From the NCBI GenBank assembly GCA_963766365.1, contig CAVXZK010000001.1:124001-188000 (forward strand): 64,000 nt of DNA, given 5' to 3'. The notes beneath the pieces were generated by a model. The model worked only from the letters and a program-made list of their open reading frames with translations. It was not told where the DNA came from and made no database searches. Shown here piece after piece: positions 27,002 through 33,001 of this stretch; the stretch's first letter is position 1; each line of letters opens with the position of its first letter. The translations under genes were made by a program, and so were the position numbers. The DNA is from JALORV01 sp963766365 (GTDB lineage: Bacteria > Pseudomonadota > Gammaproteobacteria > Burkholderiales > Burkholderiaceae_F).

Positions 27002-27427
27002 TCACTTCCGCCGCGTCGCGAGTCTTGGTGTCCACACACGCAACGAGCAGTGCCGAGCGGCGAGCTTGAAGTCGTTGTCGGTGCTCAGGAGCGTCAGATC
27101 ATGCCGGATACACAGCTGAGCGAGCAACGCGTCGATTGTGCCGACTTGAACGCCTGCCCTGCGGCACGCGCTCCGCAGGCCGGCGGCTGCGATATGGTCT
27201 TCGCGATCGGGTTGCAGTAGGGGCAGCGCTGCAAAGCGCTCAATGATCTGTTCGCGGGACTTCGGCCCGGAGAATCCCTGAAGCAGTTCCTGCAGAACTA
27301 ACCCGGTCGTGACAACGATGTCGGCGCCGATAAGGGCGTCCTTGAGTTGATCAACTTCAGGTTCAGAGGCCAAGACGTCGCGGCGCAGCGCGAGCGACCA
27401 AACACTTGTGTCAACAAGTAGAGTCAC
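27002..27427 (-). CDS. vapC: VapC-type PIN-domain ribonuclease toxin
   Basis: 141 residues starting at a GTG that overlaps the vapB stop (GTGA). PIN-domain acidic residues are visible: LLVDTSVW (Asp6), LVLQELLQGF (Glu), GTIDALLAQLCIRH (Asp) and LLSTDNDFKLAA (Asp). VapC toxins cut specific RNAs such as initiator tRNA. With the upstream vapB it makes a self-contained cassette between the attC sites at 26929 and 27709. Toxin-antitoxin cassettes are thought to stabilise integron arrays. Confidence 0.9.
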   Translation of the reverse strand: MTLLVDTSVWSLALRRDVLASEPEVDQLKDALIGADIVVTTGLVLQELLQGFSGPKSREQIIERFAALPLLQPDREDHIAAAGLRSACRRAGVQVGTIDALLAQLCIRHDLTLLSTDNDFKLAARHCSLRVWTPRLATRRK

Positions 27428-27624
27428 GAGCGAGAGCGCTCAGCCTTGTAGTTGAACGAATCGTCCCACTCAAGCTTGCCCATGAGTTCGACTACCCGCT
27501 TCTGCTCACGGCGCGCAATGAACTCCTGCAACGCTTTAGTGACGACAGCCTTCTTCGTTCGTTCGCCGCTGACCTCAACGGCGCGCTCAAGAAGCTCAGG
27601 ATCGATAGCAAGATTGGTGGCCAT
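27424..27624 (-). CDS. vapB: VapB-type antitoxin
   Basis: 66 residues from the ATG at 27624, preceded by AAGGAG. The sequence MATNLAIDPELLERAVEVSG, then KKAVVTKALQEFIARREQKR, matches VapB antitoxins of the DUF2191/ribbon-helix-helix type. The C-terminal tail (KLEWDDSFNYKAERSRS) would wrap the PIN toxin. It is the first gene of its cassette and probably represses its own promoter. About 85 bp separate its start from the attC on the right. Confidence 0.88.
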   Translation of the reverse strand: MATNLAIDPELLERAVEVSGERTKKAVVTKALQEFIARREQKRVVELMGKLEWDDSFNYKAERSRS

Positions 27625-27708
27625 GTGTGACTCCTTACACAGAACTCTACACACAACAAGTCAAAGTCACCAGAGGCGAGCTGATCGGCGTGATGCAATG
27701 CCGATTGC

Positions 27709-27786
27709 ATGGGACGTTCGACATGAGGCGCGGCCGGAAGCAAGCGGAGCTTGCTGGACGACGTCGCCTCGAAGGAGGGGTTAGGC
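27709..27786 (-). repeat. attC site of the OsmC cassette
   Basis: 78 bp ending in GTTAGGC (27780-27786). The left core ATGGGAC is degenerate, but the next bases CGTTCGACATGAGGCG are typical. GAGGCG/CGCCTC and AGCAAGC/GCTTGCT form the paired arms. Confidence 0.72.
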
Positions 27787-27819
27787 CACGCGTGCGACAC
27801 GACTGCCGCCCCCATGATG

Positions 27820-28221
27820 CTATGACTGCTCCAGCGTTACGGGCACGCCGGAGCGAACAGTGTTGTGTATCTCGGCTACGGCGTCGGTGACGCGCAAGAG
27901 CTCGGCGATCTCGGCCGGCGCGGCGCGCGACGACACCTTTGCCCGATACGCGATGTTGGTTGCTGCTAGGCCGATGCCGGGGAACTCCGCGCTGGCCTCT
28001 ACCTCGACCGACTCGACGGGTATGCCCAGCCTTGCCGCTTCGCGATAGAGGTCATTGCAGTAGCACGTCGCCAGAGCCAGCATAAGGAACTCACCACCGT
28101 TCACACTCGAGCCTTGGCCAGACGACTTCGGCGGTACCTCGAGCGACTGCTTCGTGCTGCCCGTGGAGACGACGACCTCGTGCTGCGACGAGGCACTTCG
28201 TACGGTGGCAGAAATTTTCAC
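27820..28221 (-). CDS. OsmC family protein, cassette
   Basis: 133 residues from a GTG at 28221. The OsmC/Ohr fold is shown by SSVNGGEFLMLALATCYCND (helix with Cys53 and Cys55) followed by REAARLGIPVESVEVEASAE. OsmC and Ohr proteins use reactive cysteines to reduce organic hydroperoxides. Here the second Ohr-type cysteine in its usual position is not obvious, so peroxidase activity is uncertain. An integron cassette between the attC sites at 27709 and 28248. Confidence 0.82.
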   Translation of the reverse strand: MKISATVRSASSQHEVVVSTGSTKQSLEVPPKSSGQGSSVNGGEFLMLALATCYCNDLYREAARLGIPVESVEVEASAEFPGIGLAATNIAYRAKVSSRAAPAEIAELLRVTDAVAEIHNTVRSGVPVTLEQS

Positions 28222-28247
28222 GCGGACCTCGATGCCTCAGACGTGGG

Positions 28248-28335
28248 GCCTAACGTTCAAGCTCACGGGCGCTGGGCGGCCCTATCGTGCAACGTCCCTT
28301 GGAGCGCAGTGCTGGACGCTGAGCGGCGGTTCATA
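28248..28335 (-). repeat. attC-like site of the secreted-protein cassette
   Basis: The left core GCCTAAC (28248-28254) is perfect and is followed by GTTCAAGCTCACGGGC. The right side, GCTGAGCGGCGGTTCATA, aligns with GTTGAGCAGGGGTTAGGC at the 30941 site, so I place the right core at 28329-28335. The predicted end of the gene lies inside the site. Confidence 0.55.
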
Positions 28336-29138
28336 CCGACCGACCCTCGATTAGAAAGGCAATGCTCTGGATGAATCGTGTGTCGCCCGGAAGCGAGGCC
28401 GATCGAGACCTCGGAAGCTGAAACGACCGTTATCGCGCCTGTCACCTGCGCCGGGACAGCGCACCGACCCACCTCGACGAGGCGGCCATCCTCTAACGCA
28501 ATAAGCAGCAGCCGCATACGGGTTATGTCCGGCACCAGCAGGCGCATCCGGTCACCAACGAACACTGGCGCCGCCAGGCCGAGCTCAGGTGATCCGTAGA
28601 CGTGATTCGAGAAGCCCGCAAGCGCTGCGATCTCGACCAACTTGCTCCCGTATCGCCGGTAAACCTTCAACGTGCCGCCGATATGCGGAGTAGTAACCGC
28701 CGCAATCTCGGCGCGTCCGTCCCCGTCGAGATCGGCAACGCCGACCGGGTTCAGCCAGCGCTGCGGCGTGCCGATTGCCGGAGATTCTGCGCTCGTCTCG
28801 AGATGGCCACCGCGTAGTCGAATCAGGACCAGGCGCGAGCCACTGCCTCGCTGGCTGACGATGGCAAGGATCTCCTTCTGCTCGCTCGTGGCCAGGCGTA
28901 CAAGGCGTGGCTCGAGGTCTTCGAAAACCTCGTCTTCCGGTAGCTCGAAAACAAGGCTGCGCCCCGCGTCGGTCGTCGCCCTAAGGCGAGCATATTCGTG
29001 CGGCCGGCCAAGGGCGAAATGACTGTAGCGATCAACCGTGACCTCGTACTGCGCACCGGTGATCGTTTCGGCTCCGGCATCCGACGCGAAAAGCACGAAC
29101 ATCGCGGCAAGAGGGAGCAACCTGCGGCTAAGTCTCAT
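28263..29138 (-). CDS. secreted FG-GAP/VCBS-like repeat protein, cassette
   Basis: 291 residues from the ATG at 29138; a GTG three codons upstream is possible. The N-terminus MRLSRRLLPLAAMFVLFASD followed by AGA is a signal peptide. The mature part has beta-rich repeats with NPVGVADLDGDGRAEIAAVT, the calcium-binding D-x-D-x-D-G-x-x-E loop of FG-GAP/VCBS propeller repeats, plus LVFELPEDEVFEDLEPRLV and HVYGSPELGLAAPVF. It is probably a periplasmic or outer-membrane beta-propeller. The function is unknown. The last 25 residues are encoded by the attC region and look unlike the rest. Confidence 0.7.
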   Translation of the reverse strand: MRLSRRLLPLAAMFVLFASDAGAETITGAQYEVTVDRYSHFALGRPHEYARLRATTDAGRSLVFELPEDEVFEDLEPRLVRLATSEQKEILAIVSQRGSGSRLVLIRLRGGHLETSAESPAIGTPQRWLNPVGVADLDGDGRAEIAAVTTPHIGGTLKVYRRYGSKLVEIAALAGFSNHVYGSPELGLAAPVFVGDRMRLLVPDITRMRLLLIALEDGRLVEVGRCAVPAQVTGAITVVSASEVSIGLASGRHTIHPEHCLSNRGSVGMNRRSASSTALQGTLHDRAAQRP

Positions 29139-29141
29139 CAC

Positions 29142-29199
29142 GTCCACCGTTTGAGTTCAGGGGCCACCGACGGCGGTCCGCTGGGACGACTGGTCAGGC
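29142..29199 (-). repeat. attC-like site of the oxidoreductase cassette (degenerate)
   Basis: 58 bp from GTCCACC (29142) to GTCAGGC (29193-29199). The left arm CGTTTGAGTTCAGGGG resembles other sites, and GTTCAG pairs with CTGGGAC across a central GC-rich hairpin. The left core is poor. Confidence 0.55.
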
Positions 29200-29233
29200 G
29201 GCCAGCCAGCACCATTCAACTTCGACATCGCAG

Positions 29234-30217
29234 TCAGTCCACCTCGATCACAATTTTCCCATTCGCTCTGTTCTCGTCCATCATGACGTGGGCTTCACGA
29301 AGTTTCCCAAAGCGAAAGCTCGGTCCGAGCTTGAGGATAAGCTCGTCGGACTCCACAAGAGACACATACCGTTGAAGCTGCGCGCACGTGATATCGGATG
29401 CCTCGCCGCTGTATGAGGTCAGTTTCACGCCTGTCGGAACGTCGCCCATCGGGTGGAAGTCCTTCAGGACCCAGCTGCCGCCGAGAATGCCCGTCATGCA
29501 GACGATGCCGCCCCGGCGCGCCGACTGCAGAGAATCGAGCAAGGTCGTAGTGCCGATAAGCTCCAGCACACGGTCATAGCCGTCCGGGTAGATGGCGCGG
29601 GCCTTGTCCGCTATCACTCCGTCGTCGACGATGACATGGGTGGCGCCAGCGGCTTTGAGCTCGTCGGCCTTGGCCGGGTTGCGAGTGGTGGCGGTGACTT
29701 CAAGGTCTGCCGATCGGGCCAGAGAGATGGCCGTGAATCCGATGGACGAAGTCGCGCCTCGCACAAGAATGTTGTTCGCCCGCTCGATCTCCAGTCCTAC
29801 GTGGAGTGAACCGTGAACAGTCTGAAGCATCTCAGGCAGAGCTGCGAGGCGCTTCCACTCCAATTGCGTCTGCAATGGAAAGACATTCTGCTGCGGTACC
29901 AGCACATACTCGGCGTAAGACCCGTCAAACTGCCGCCCCATTCCTCCCATCATCGCAACGACGCGCTGCCCAACCGGCAAGTTAGAACCGGTCGCGGCGA
30001 CGACTTCGCCGGCACACTCGATGCCAAGCACGCGCGGGAACCGTACCGAAGGCGATTCCCCGCGCCGCGTGAACCATTCTGAACGGTTGAGTCCGAAGGC
30101 CCGGTTTCTGATCAGGACCCATCCGTCCCGTGGCGACGGGCGCGGAATTGTTCTGAGCTCCAGCCTTTCCGGGCCCCCGGGCTCGCTTATTACATAGGCC
30201 TGCATCGTGTCCGTCAT
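29234..30217 (-). CDS. zinc-type alcohol dehydrogenase/quinone oxidoreductase, cassette
   Basis: 327 residues from the ATG at 30217 (MTDTMQAYVISEPGGPERLE). Medium-chain dehydrogenase fold: GWVLIRNRAFGLNRSEWFTR, PRVLGIECAGEVVAATG, GQRVVAMMGGMGRQFDGSYA, ILVRGATSSIGFTAISLARS (NADPH-binding loop), GGIVCMTGILGG and a C-terminal ANGKIVIEVD. It lacks the zinc-binding cysteine set of true alcohol dehydrogenases, so it is a quinone-oxidoreductase-like NADPH enzyme. The substrate is unknown. It is the longest gene in the cassette array. Confidence 0.88.
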   Translation of the reverse strand: MTDTMQAYVISEPGGPERLELRTIPRPSPRDGWVLIRNRAFGLNRSEWFTRRGESPSVRFPRVLGIECAGEVVAATGSNLPVGQRVVAMMGGMGRQFDGSYAEYVLVPQQNVFPLQTQLEWKRLAALPEMLQTVHGSLHVGLEIERANNILVRGATSSIGFTAISLARSADLEVTATTRNPAKADELKAAGATHVIVDDGVIADKARAIYPDGYDRVLELIGTTTLLDSLQSARRGGIVCMTGILGGSWVLKDFHPMGDVPTGVKLTSYSGEASDITCAQLQRYVSLVESDELILKLGPSFRFGKLREAHVMMDENRANGKIVIEVD

Positions 30218-30256
30218 CGAACTGCTTGCTCAAAGTTTCAAGGCACTTCCTAGGCC

Positions 30257-30316
30257 GCCTAACGCAACGCTCAGGCGCGCCCGCTTGCGGGCGTCGCCTG
30301 CTGCAACGAGTTAACT
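30257..30316 (-). repeat. attC site, short (60 bp)
   Basis: From GCCTAAC (30257-30263) to GTTAACT (30310-30316), exactly 60 bp. CAGGCG/CGCCTG and GCCCGC/GCGGGC form a strong stem with a two-base tip loop. It bounds an apparently ORF-less cassette on the left. Confidence 0.78.
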
Positions 30317-30373
30317 GCCGCACTCTGCTGGGAGCGCACGATCCGAAACAGCTTCGTGATGCGATAGAAAGTC
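30317..30373. other. ORF-less cassette body
   Basis: Only 57 bp separate two attC-like sites (30257-30316 and about 30374-30464), with no room for a gene in the cassette direction. It could be an ORF-less cassette, the remnant of a deleted gene, or a promoter-carrying spacer. I see no clear promoter. Confidence 0.5.
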
Positions 30374-30464
30374 ACCGCTTGATTGAGCCGTCGCCGAGGC
30401 GCGAAGCGCCGAGGGAACCGCAAGCGGTGAGCTTGCGGCGGTCGGCTCGAACGCGGGGTTGGGC
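30374..30464 (-). repeat. attC-like site of a SnoaL cassette
   Basis: About 91 bp, ending in GTTGGGC (30458-30464). GAGCCG/CGGCTC and CCGCAAGC/GCTTGCGG are paired arms. The left core (ACCGCTT) is degenerate, so the left limit is approximate. Confidence 0.65.
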
Positions 30465-30489
30465 GTCATGGGTTCACGCGCGCGCGGAC

Positions 30490-30894
30490 TCAACGATTCG
30501 GGGCGCCAACGGACGGACGGTTCTTGCGGTAGGAATTCTTTAGCGCGATCTTGCCGTCTCGAAAGGTGAACAGATCACAACCATTGACTTCGACGCGAGC
30601 GCCGTCCGCCCGTGTTCCCGTGAACGTCCACTCCGACACCCCTCTATCCCCACGCACAAAGTGACGCGCGTTACCCCAATGGGCATCGGGGAAGGTTGCC
30701 CAGACTTCCGCGAAGCCAGCTCGCACCGCCTCACGGCCTGCATACCGGGTGCCGCACACGTCCGGGCCTGCAGAGGCCTCGAAGACACAATCCTCGGTCA
30801 TGAATGACATCAGGGCATCGACATCATGACGATTCCAGGCGTCGGCGAAGGCTTGCAGAACCTCCGTGGTGACCTCGGCAATCACATTCGGCAT
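30490..30894 (-). CDS. SnoaL/NTF2-like protein, cassette
   Basis: 134 residues from the ATG at 30894. NTF2-like cone fold of the SnoaL type: VLQAFADAWNRHDVDALMSF, MTEDCVFEASAGPDVCGTRY, GREAVRAGFAEVWATFPDAH, GVSEWTFTGTRADGARVEVN and GCDLFTFRDGKIALKNSYR. Such proteins bind small hydrophobic ligands or act as isomerases and hydrolases. This one is uncharacterised. An integron cassette between the attC sites at 30374 and 30941. Confidence 0.87.
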   Translation of the reverse strand: MPNVIAEVTTEVLQAFADAWNRHDVDALMSFMTEDCVFEASAGPDVCGTRYAGREAVRAGFAEVWATFPDAHWGNARHFVRGDRGVSEWTFTGTRADGARVEVNGCDLFTFRDGKIALKNSYRKNRPSVGAPNR

Positions 30895-30940
30895 GGCCTG
30901 ATTCCTCCGTTCAGTTTCGGCGTTCCGTCATTGCCCTGAC

Positions 30941-31068
30941 GCTCAACGTTCGAGCTAACCGGCCCGCGGAGGCAGGCAGCGTAAGCCTGGTGCGAGATGA
31001 TGCACCACGTGCCTCGGACCAGGCTTACGCTGCCTGCCGTAGCGGGTCCGGTTGAGCAGGGGTTAGGC
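30941..31068 (-). repeat. attC site, long (128 bp)
   Basis: From GCTCAAC (30941-30947) to GTTAGGC (31062-31068). The inner arms GGCAGGCAGCGTAAGCCTGG and CCAGGCTTACGCTGCCTGCC are exact reverse complements over 20 bp, beyond the usual outer arms CTAACCGG/CCGGTTGAG. The GFA stop codon (TAA) lies in the right core. Confidence 0.85.
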
Positions 31069-31536
31069 ATCGCTGGCGTCGGCGGCCGCCCCGCTTGGCG
31101 GAGTGGGCTGACCGGAGTTCGATATTTGGCTGGCTTGGCTAACTTTCTTGGGGAGGTCGTCGTTGACCTGAAGCCAGGAGACGTGGGCCTCGTAGAAGAC
31201 GTGTGCGCTGGGCTCTCGGTCTAGGGGATCGGTGAACAGCGACCTGGCTACGTGCATCTCTCCAGGCCAACGCGTTGATTCGAAAAACATCGGGCTGCCG
31301 CACGTGCCGCAGAACGCACGCCGTGCGCCCGGACTCGACTCATGCCAGTTCGGCTGTGCCGCGTCGGGCTCCAACGCGAACTGCTCGGTCTGGAAACCGG
31401 CCCAGGTCACAAAGGGGGCGCCATGGGCCCGGCGGCAATACGTGCAGTGGCAGTGCGCCACCCACTTCGTCGGCCATTCCGCGCGGAAGCGGACCGCGCC
31501 GCACAGACAGGAGCCGCGAGAAACAGAGGCGTTCAT
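31063..31536 (-). CDS. GFA (CENP-V) family zinc protein, cassette
   Basis: 157 residues from the ATG at 31536 (MNASVSRGSCLCGAVRFRAE). Zinc ligands are seen in SCLCGAV, CHCTYCRRAHGAPF and FCGTCGSPMFFES, followed by HVARSLFTDPLDREPSAHVF and the family's VSWLQVNDDLPKK. A low-complexity tail (SNSGQPTPPSGAAADASDA) ends in the attC. The TAA stop overlaps the right core of the 128-bp attC. Function as for the other GFA proteins is only inferred. Confidence 0.87.
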   Translation of the reverse strand: MNASVSRGSCLCGAVRFRAEWPTKWVAHCHCTYCRRAHGAPFVTWAGFQTEQFALEPDAAQPNWHESSPGARRAFCGTCGSPMFFESTRWPGEMHVARSLFTDPLDREPSAHVFYEAHVSWLQVNDDLPKKVSQASQISNSGQPTPPSGAAADASDA

Positions 31537-31542
31537 GGCGAT

Positions 31543-31601
31543 GCCTAACGTTCGAAGTCAACGGCGCGCCTTTACGCGTCCGCTGGAGCGACGAGTTATT
31601 C
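31543..31601 (-). repeat. attC site (59 bp) of the BrnT/BrnA-like cassette
   Basis: From GCCTAAC (31543-31549) to GTTATTC (31595-31601), exactly 59 bp. GGCGCG/CGCGTCC form the inner stem. The right core departs from GTTRRRY. The antitoxin frame reads through most of the site to its stop at 31558. Confidence 0.75.
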
Positions 31602-31872
31602 GTCTCGGCTTCTCGGAGAGACGGCCGGTGACGTACTTATGCAGTACGCTGGCAATGAGCGTCTGATAAGGAATGCCTTCCTCGAGCGCCTTCGCCTGAA
31701 TGTCACTCAGATCGATCGAGGATAGGCGAATGTTCACGCGGCGGTCCTTGATAGCCGTAGCACGAGCCGCGGCCTTTATCCGCTCAAGCTCAGCCTTCGT
31801 GGCCACGGATTTGAGCTTGCCTTCCTCGAAAGCACTGAGGATTCCCGACTCGTAGTTGTCAACCTTAGACAT
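31558..31872 (-). CDS. BrnA-like antitoxin with attC-encoded C-terminus
   Basis: 104 residues from the ATG at 31872. The DNA-binding part is VNIRLSSIDLSDIQAKALEE followed by GIPYQTLIASVLHKYVTGRL, the ribbon-helix-helix pattern of CopG/BrnA antitoxins. Its start overlaps the end of the toxin gene by 8 bp, so the order is toxin then antitoxin, as in brnTA. The last residues (RRITRRSSGRVKARR) are basic and encoded by the attC site itself. This is either a functional extension or read-through of an original earlier stop. Confidence 0.75.
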   Translation of the reverse strand: MSKVDNYESGILSAFEEGKLKSVATKAELERIKAAARATAIKDRRVNIRLSSIDLSDIQAKALEEGIPYQTLIASVLHKYVTGRLSEKPRRITRRSSGRVKARR

Positions 31873-32152
31873 CTTTTCCACCTAGTTTCAAATAGTCTCG
31901 TGTGGCTTTCCGGCTCGGGATGATCGTCTTGAGGAAGAAGTGGTCCCTCTCTTCGACGAACGGGACCAGATGCACGTAGCCATCCAACTCAACCACAAGG
32001 ATCCGCTGGCGCGGGTACTTTGCCGGGTTCGGGTGTCTAAGGATGTCCAGCAGCCCACCGGATTCGATAGCCACAACGACGGCCTCAAACGTCTGTCCGC
32101 GTTCCGCCCGCAACGACTCACTCTTGTCAGAACTCCACCGAAACGGTTTCAC
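31865..32152 (-). CDS. BrnT-like toxin
   Basis: 95 residues from a GTG at 32152 (MKPFRWSSDKSESLRAERGQ). The pattern is FRWSSDKSE..., then VVVAIESGGLLDILRHPNPA, QRILVVELDGYVHLVPFVEE and DHFFLKTIIPSRKATRDYL. It matches BrnT-type RNase toxins, with the F-x-W start, the strand carrying R-x-L/V-V-V and the Y-rich end. It forms a cassette with the antitoxin gene that follows. The GTG start has no strong ribosome site, and an ATG at 32160 is out of frame. Confidence 0.72.
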   Translation of the reverse strand: MKPFRWSSDKSESLRAERGQTFEAVVVAIESGGLLDILRHPNPAKYPRQRILVVELDGYVHLVPFVEERDHFFLKTIIPSRKATRDYLKLGGKDV

Positions 32153-32203
32153 GGCGCCATGCTACAGCCGTGTGTGCCTTTTGTCACCACACAGGACCAA
32201 GAC

Positions 32204-32272
32204 GCATAACGTTCGAAATCAGCGGACCAGCCAGCGCAGCTAGCGCAGATCCGCTGCATTGAGGGGTTAGGC
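32204..32272 (-). repeat. attC site of the first cassette
   Basis: 69 bp from GCATAAC (32204-32210) to GTTAGGC (32266-32272). CAGCGGA/TCCGCTG form the paired arms with AGCGCAGCTAGCGCA at the tip. This is one of the cleanest sites in the array and lies next to the stop of the attI-proximal gene. Confidence 0.85.
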
Positions 32273-32273
32273 G

Positions 32274-32798
32274 TCACTTCCCGGCGGGTGGTGCCGGGGT
32301 AGGAAGCGGCGACAGGTGCTCATGAACCGCTACCCACTTCCCTCCACGGCGATGGAACACGATGGTCTCTCGCTCCTGTACCGTGCTTGGCCCCTGCTTC
32401 GTAGATAGCTCTGTCAGGACTGAATGGGTGAACACCGCGACGTCACCAAGGATCTGTACCCGCTGATCCGTGGACTTGCAGGAGCGGACGCGGAACCCAT
32501 CCTCCTTCTCCCACATTGCCCACTCAGCTTCGTACTCGGCGCGAGCGTTGAGTCGCTTGGGAGTGGTGTGGAAAACGAACGTGGCGTCCGGAGCGAACAG
32601 CGAGAAGTACTTCTTCGGATCGTGACGACCGAACGCATCCACGATTGCCGCTGCAGCGGCAGCCACTTCGCGCGACGCGGCCGATGCAGGCTGAGTAGCT
32701 TTCGGAGCGGCCGTCTGCTGGCCAACGGCAGGTGTCTGCGCGTTGGCACTCCCAGTTGCCAGCATCATCACGGACGCAATCAGGGCGAGCGACTTCAT
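32274..32798 (-). CDS. secreted NTF2-like (DUF4440-type) protein, first cassette
   Basis: 174 residues from the ATG at 32798 (MKSLALIASVMMLATGSANA is the signal peptide); a longer frame reaches into attI. The mature domain has VDAFGRHDPKKYFSLFAPDA, TFVFHTTPKRLNARAEYEAE and VFHRRGGKWVAVHEHLSPLP, the ending typical of SnoaL/DUF4440 proteins. Probably periplasmic; ligand unknown. As the attI-proximal cassette it is the most recently inserted, or most easily expressed, gene of the array. Confidence 0.82.
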   Translation of the reverse strand: MKSLALIASVMMLATGSANAQTPAVGQQTAAPKATQPASAASREVAAAAAAIVDAFGRHDPKKYFSLFAPDATFVFHTTPKRLNARAEYEAEWAMWEKEDGFRVRSCKSTDQRVQILGDVAVFTHSVLTELSTKQGPSTVQERETIVFHRRGGKWVAVHEHLSPLPTPAPPAGK

Positions 32799-32854
32799 GG
32801 GTGGTCTCCGGAGTTGATTCTGGTAGAGGGGAAGCGACAGGCGTGTCGTGTGAC

Positions 32855-32945
32855 GCCTAACTCGATTTAGCTGTTGCCCGACTGCCGGATAACCTGCCGC
32901 CTGACGGATAAGTTGGAGCGGCAAAACGCCCCAAACCCGCGCCGG
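32855..32945 (-). other. attI integration site (core GCCTAAC at 32855-32861)
   Basis: The core GCCTAAC sits directly between the first cassette and the intI promoter region, as expected for the attI-cassette junction. Recombination would fall between the AA and the C. Bases beyond it carry two GGATAA direct repeats (near 32886 and 32906) that may be extra IntI-binding sites, as in attI1. The right limit is approximate. No clear cassette promoter reading leftward could be recognised here. Confidence 0.65.
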
Positions 32946-32966
32946 CGCTTGACTTCCAGTCGAGTA

Positions 32967-32982
32967 CTGTATAAATATTCAG
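32967..32982 (+). promoter_or_regulatory. LexA box in the intI promoter
   Basis: CTGTATAAATATTCAG fits the CTG-N10-CAG SOS consensus and is flanked by a symmetric AGTA/TACT. A -35-like TTGACT at 32949-32954 and a TAAATA at 32972-32977 (17-bp spacing) place the box on the -10 element, so LexA binding would block intI transcription. GGAGG lies 8 bases before the intI ATG. Confidence 0.82.
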
Positions 32983-33001
32983 TACTAATGGAGGTGCGTC
33001 C

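Larger units (their letters stand above)
24205..32861 (-). mobile_element. integron gene-cassette array (about 13 cassettes)
   Basis: Every gene in this stretch is on the minus strand, reading away from intI, and most are single genes or toxin-antitoxin pairs. Twelve imperfect palindromes sit between them, with RYYYAAC-like left ends and GTTRRRY-like right ends (GCCTAAC...GTTAGGC at the best sites), 58-128 bp long. This is the anatomy of integron attC sites. The right limit is the core site GCCTAAC at 32855-32861 next to intI. The left limit is the attC at 24205. The attC sites differ from one another in length and sequence, as in mobile or mixed-origin arrays, rather than being near-identical copies as in Vibrio. 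Confidence 0.85.
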
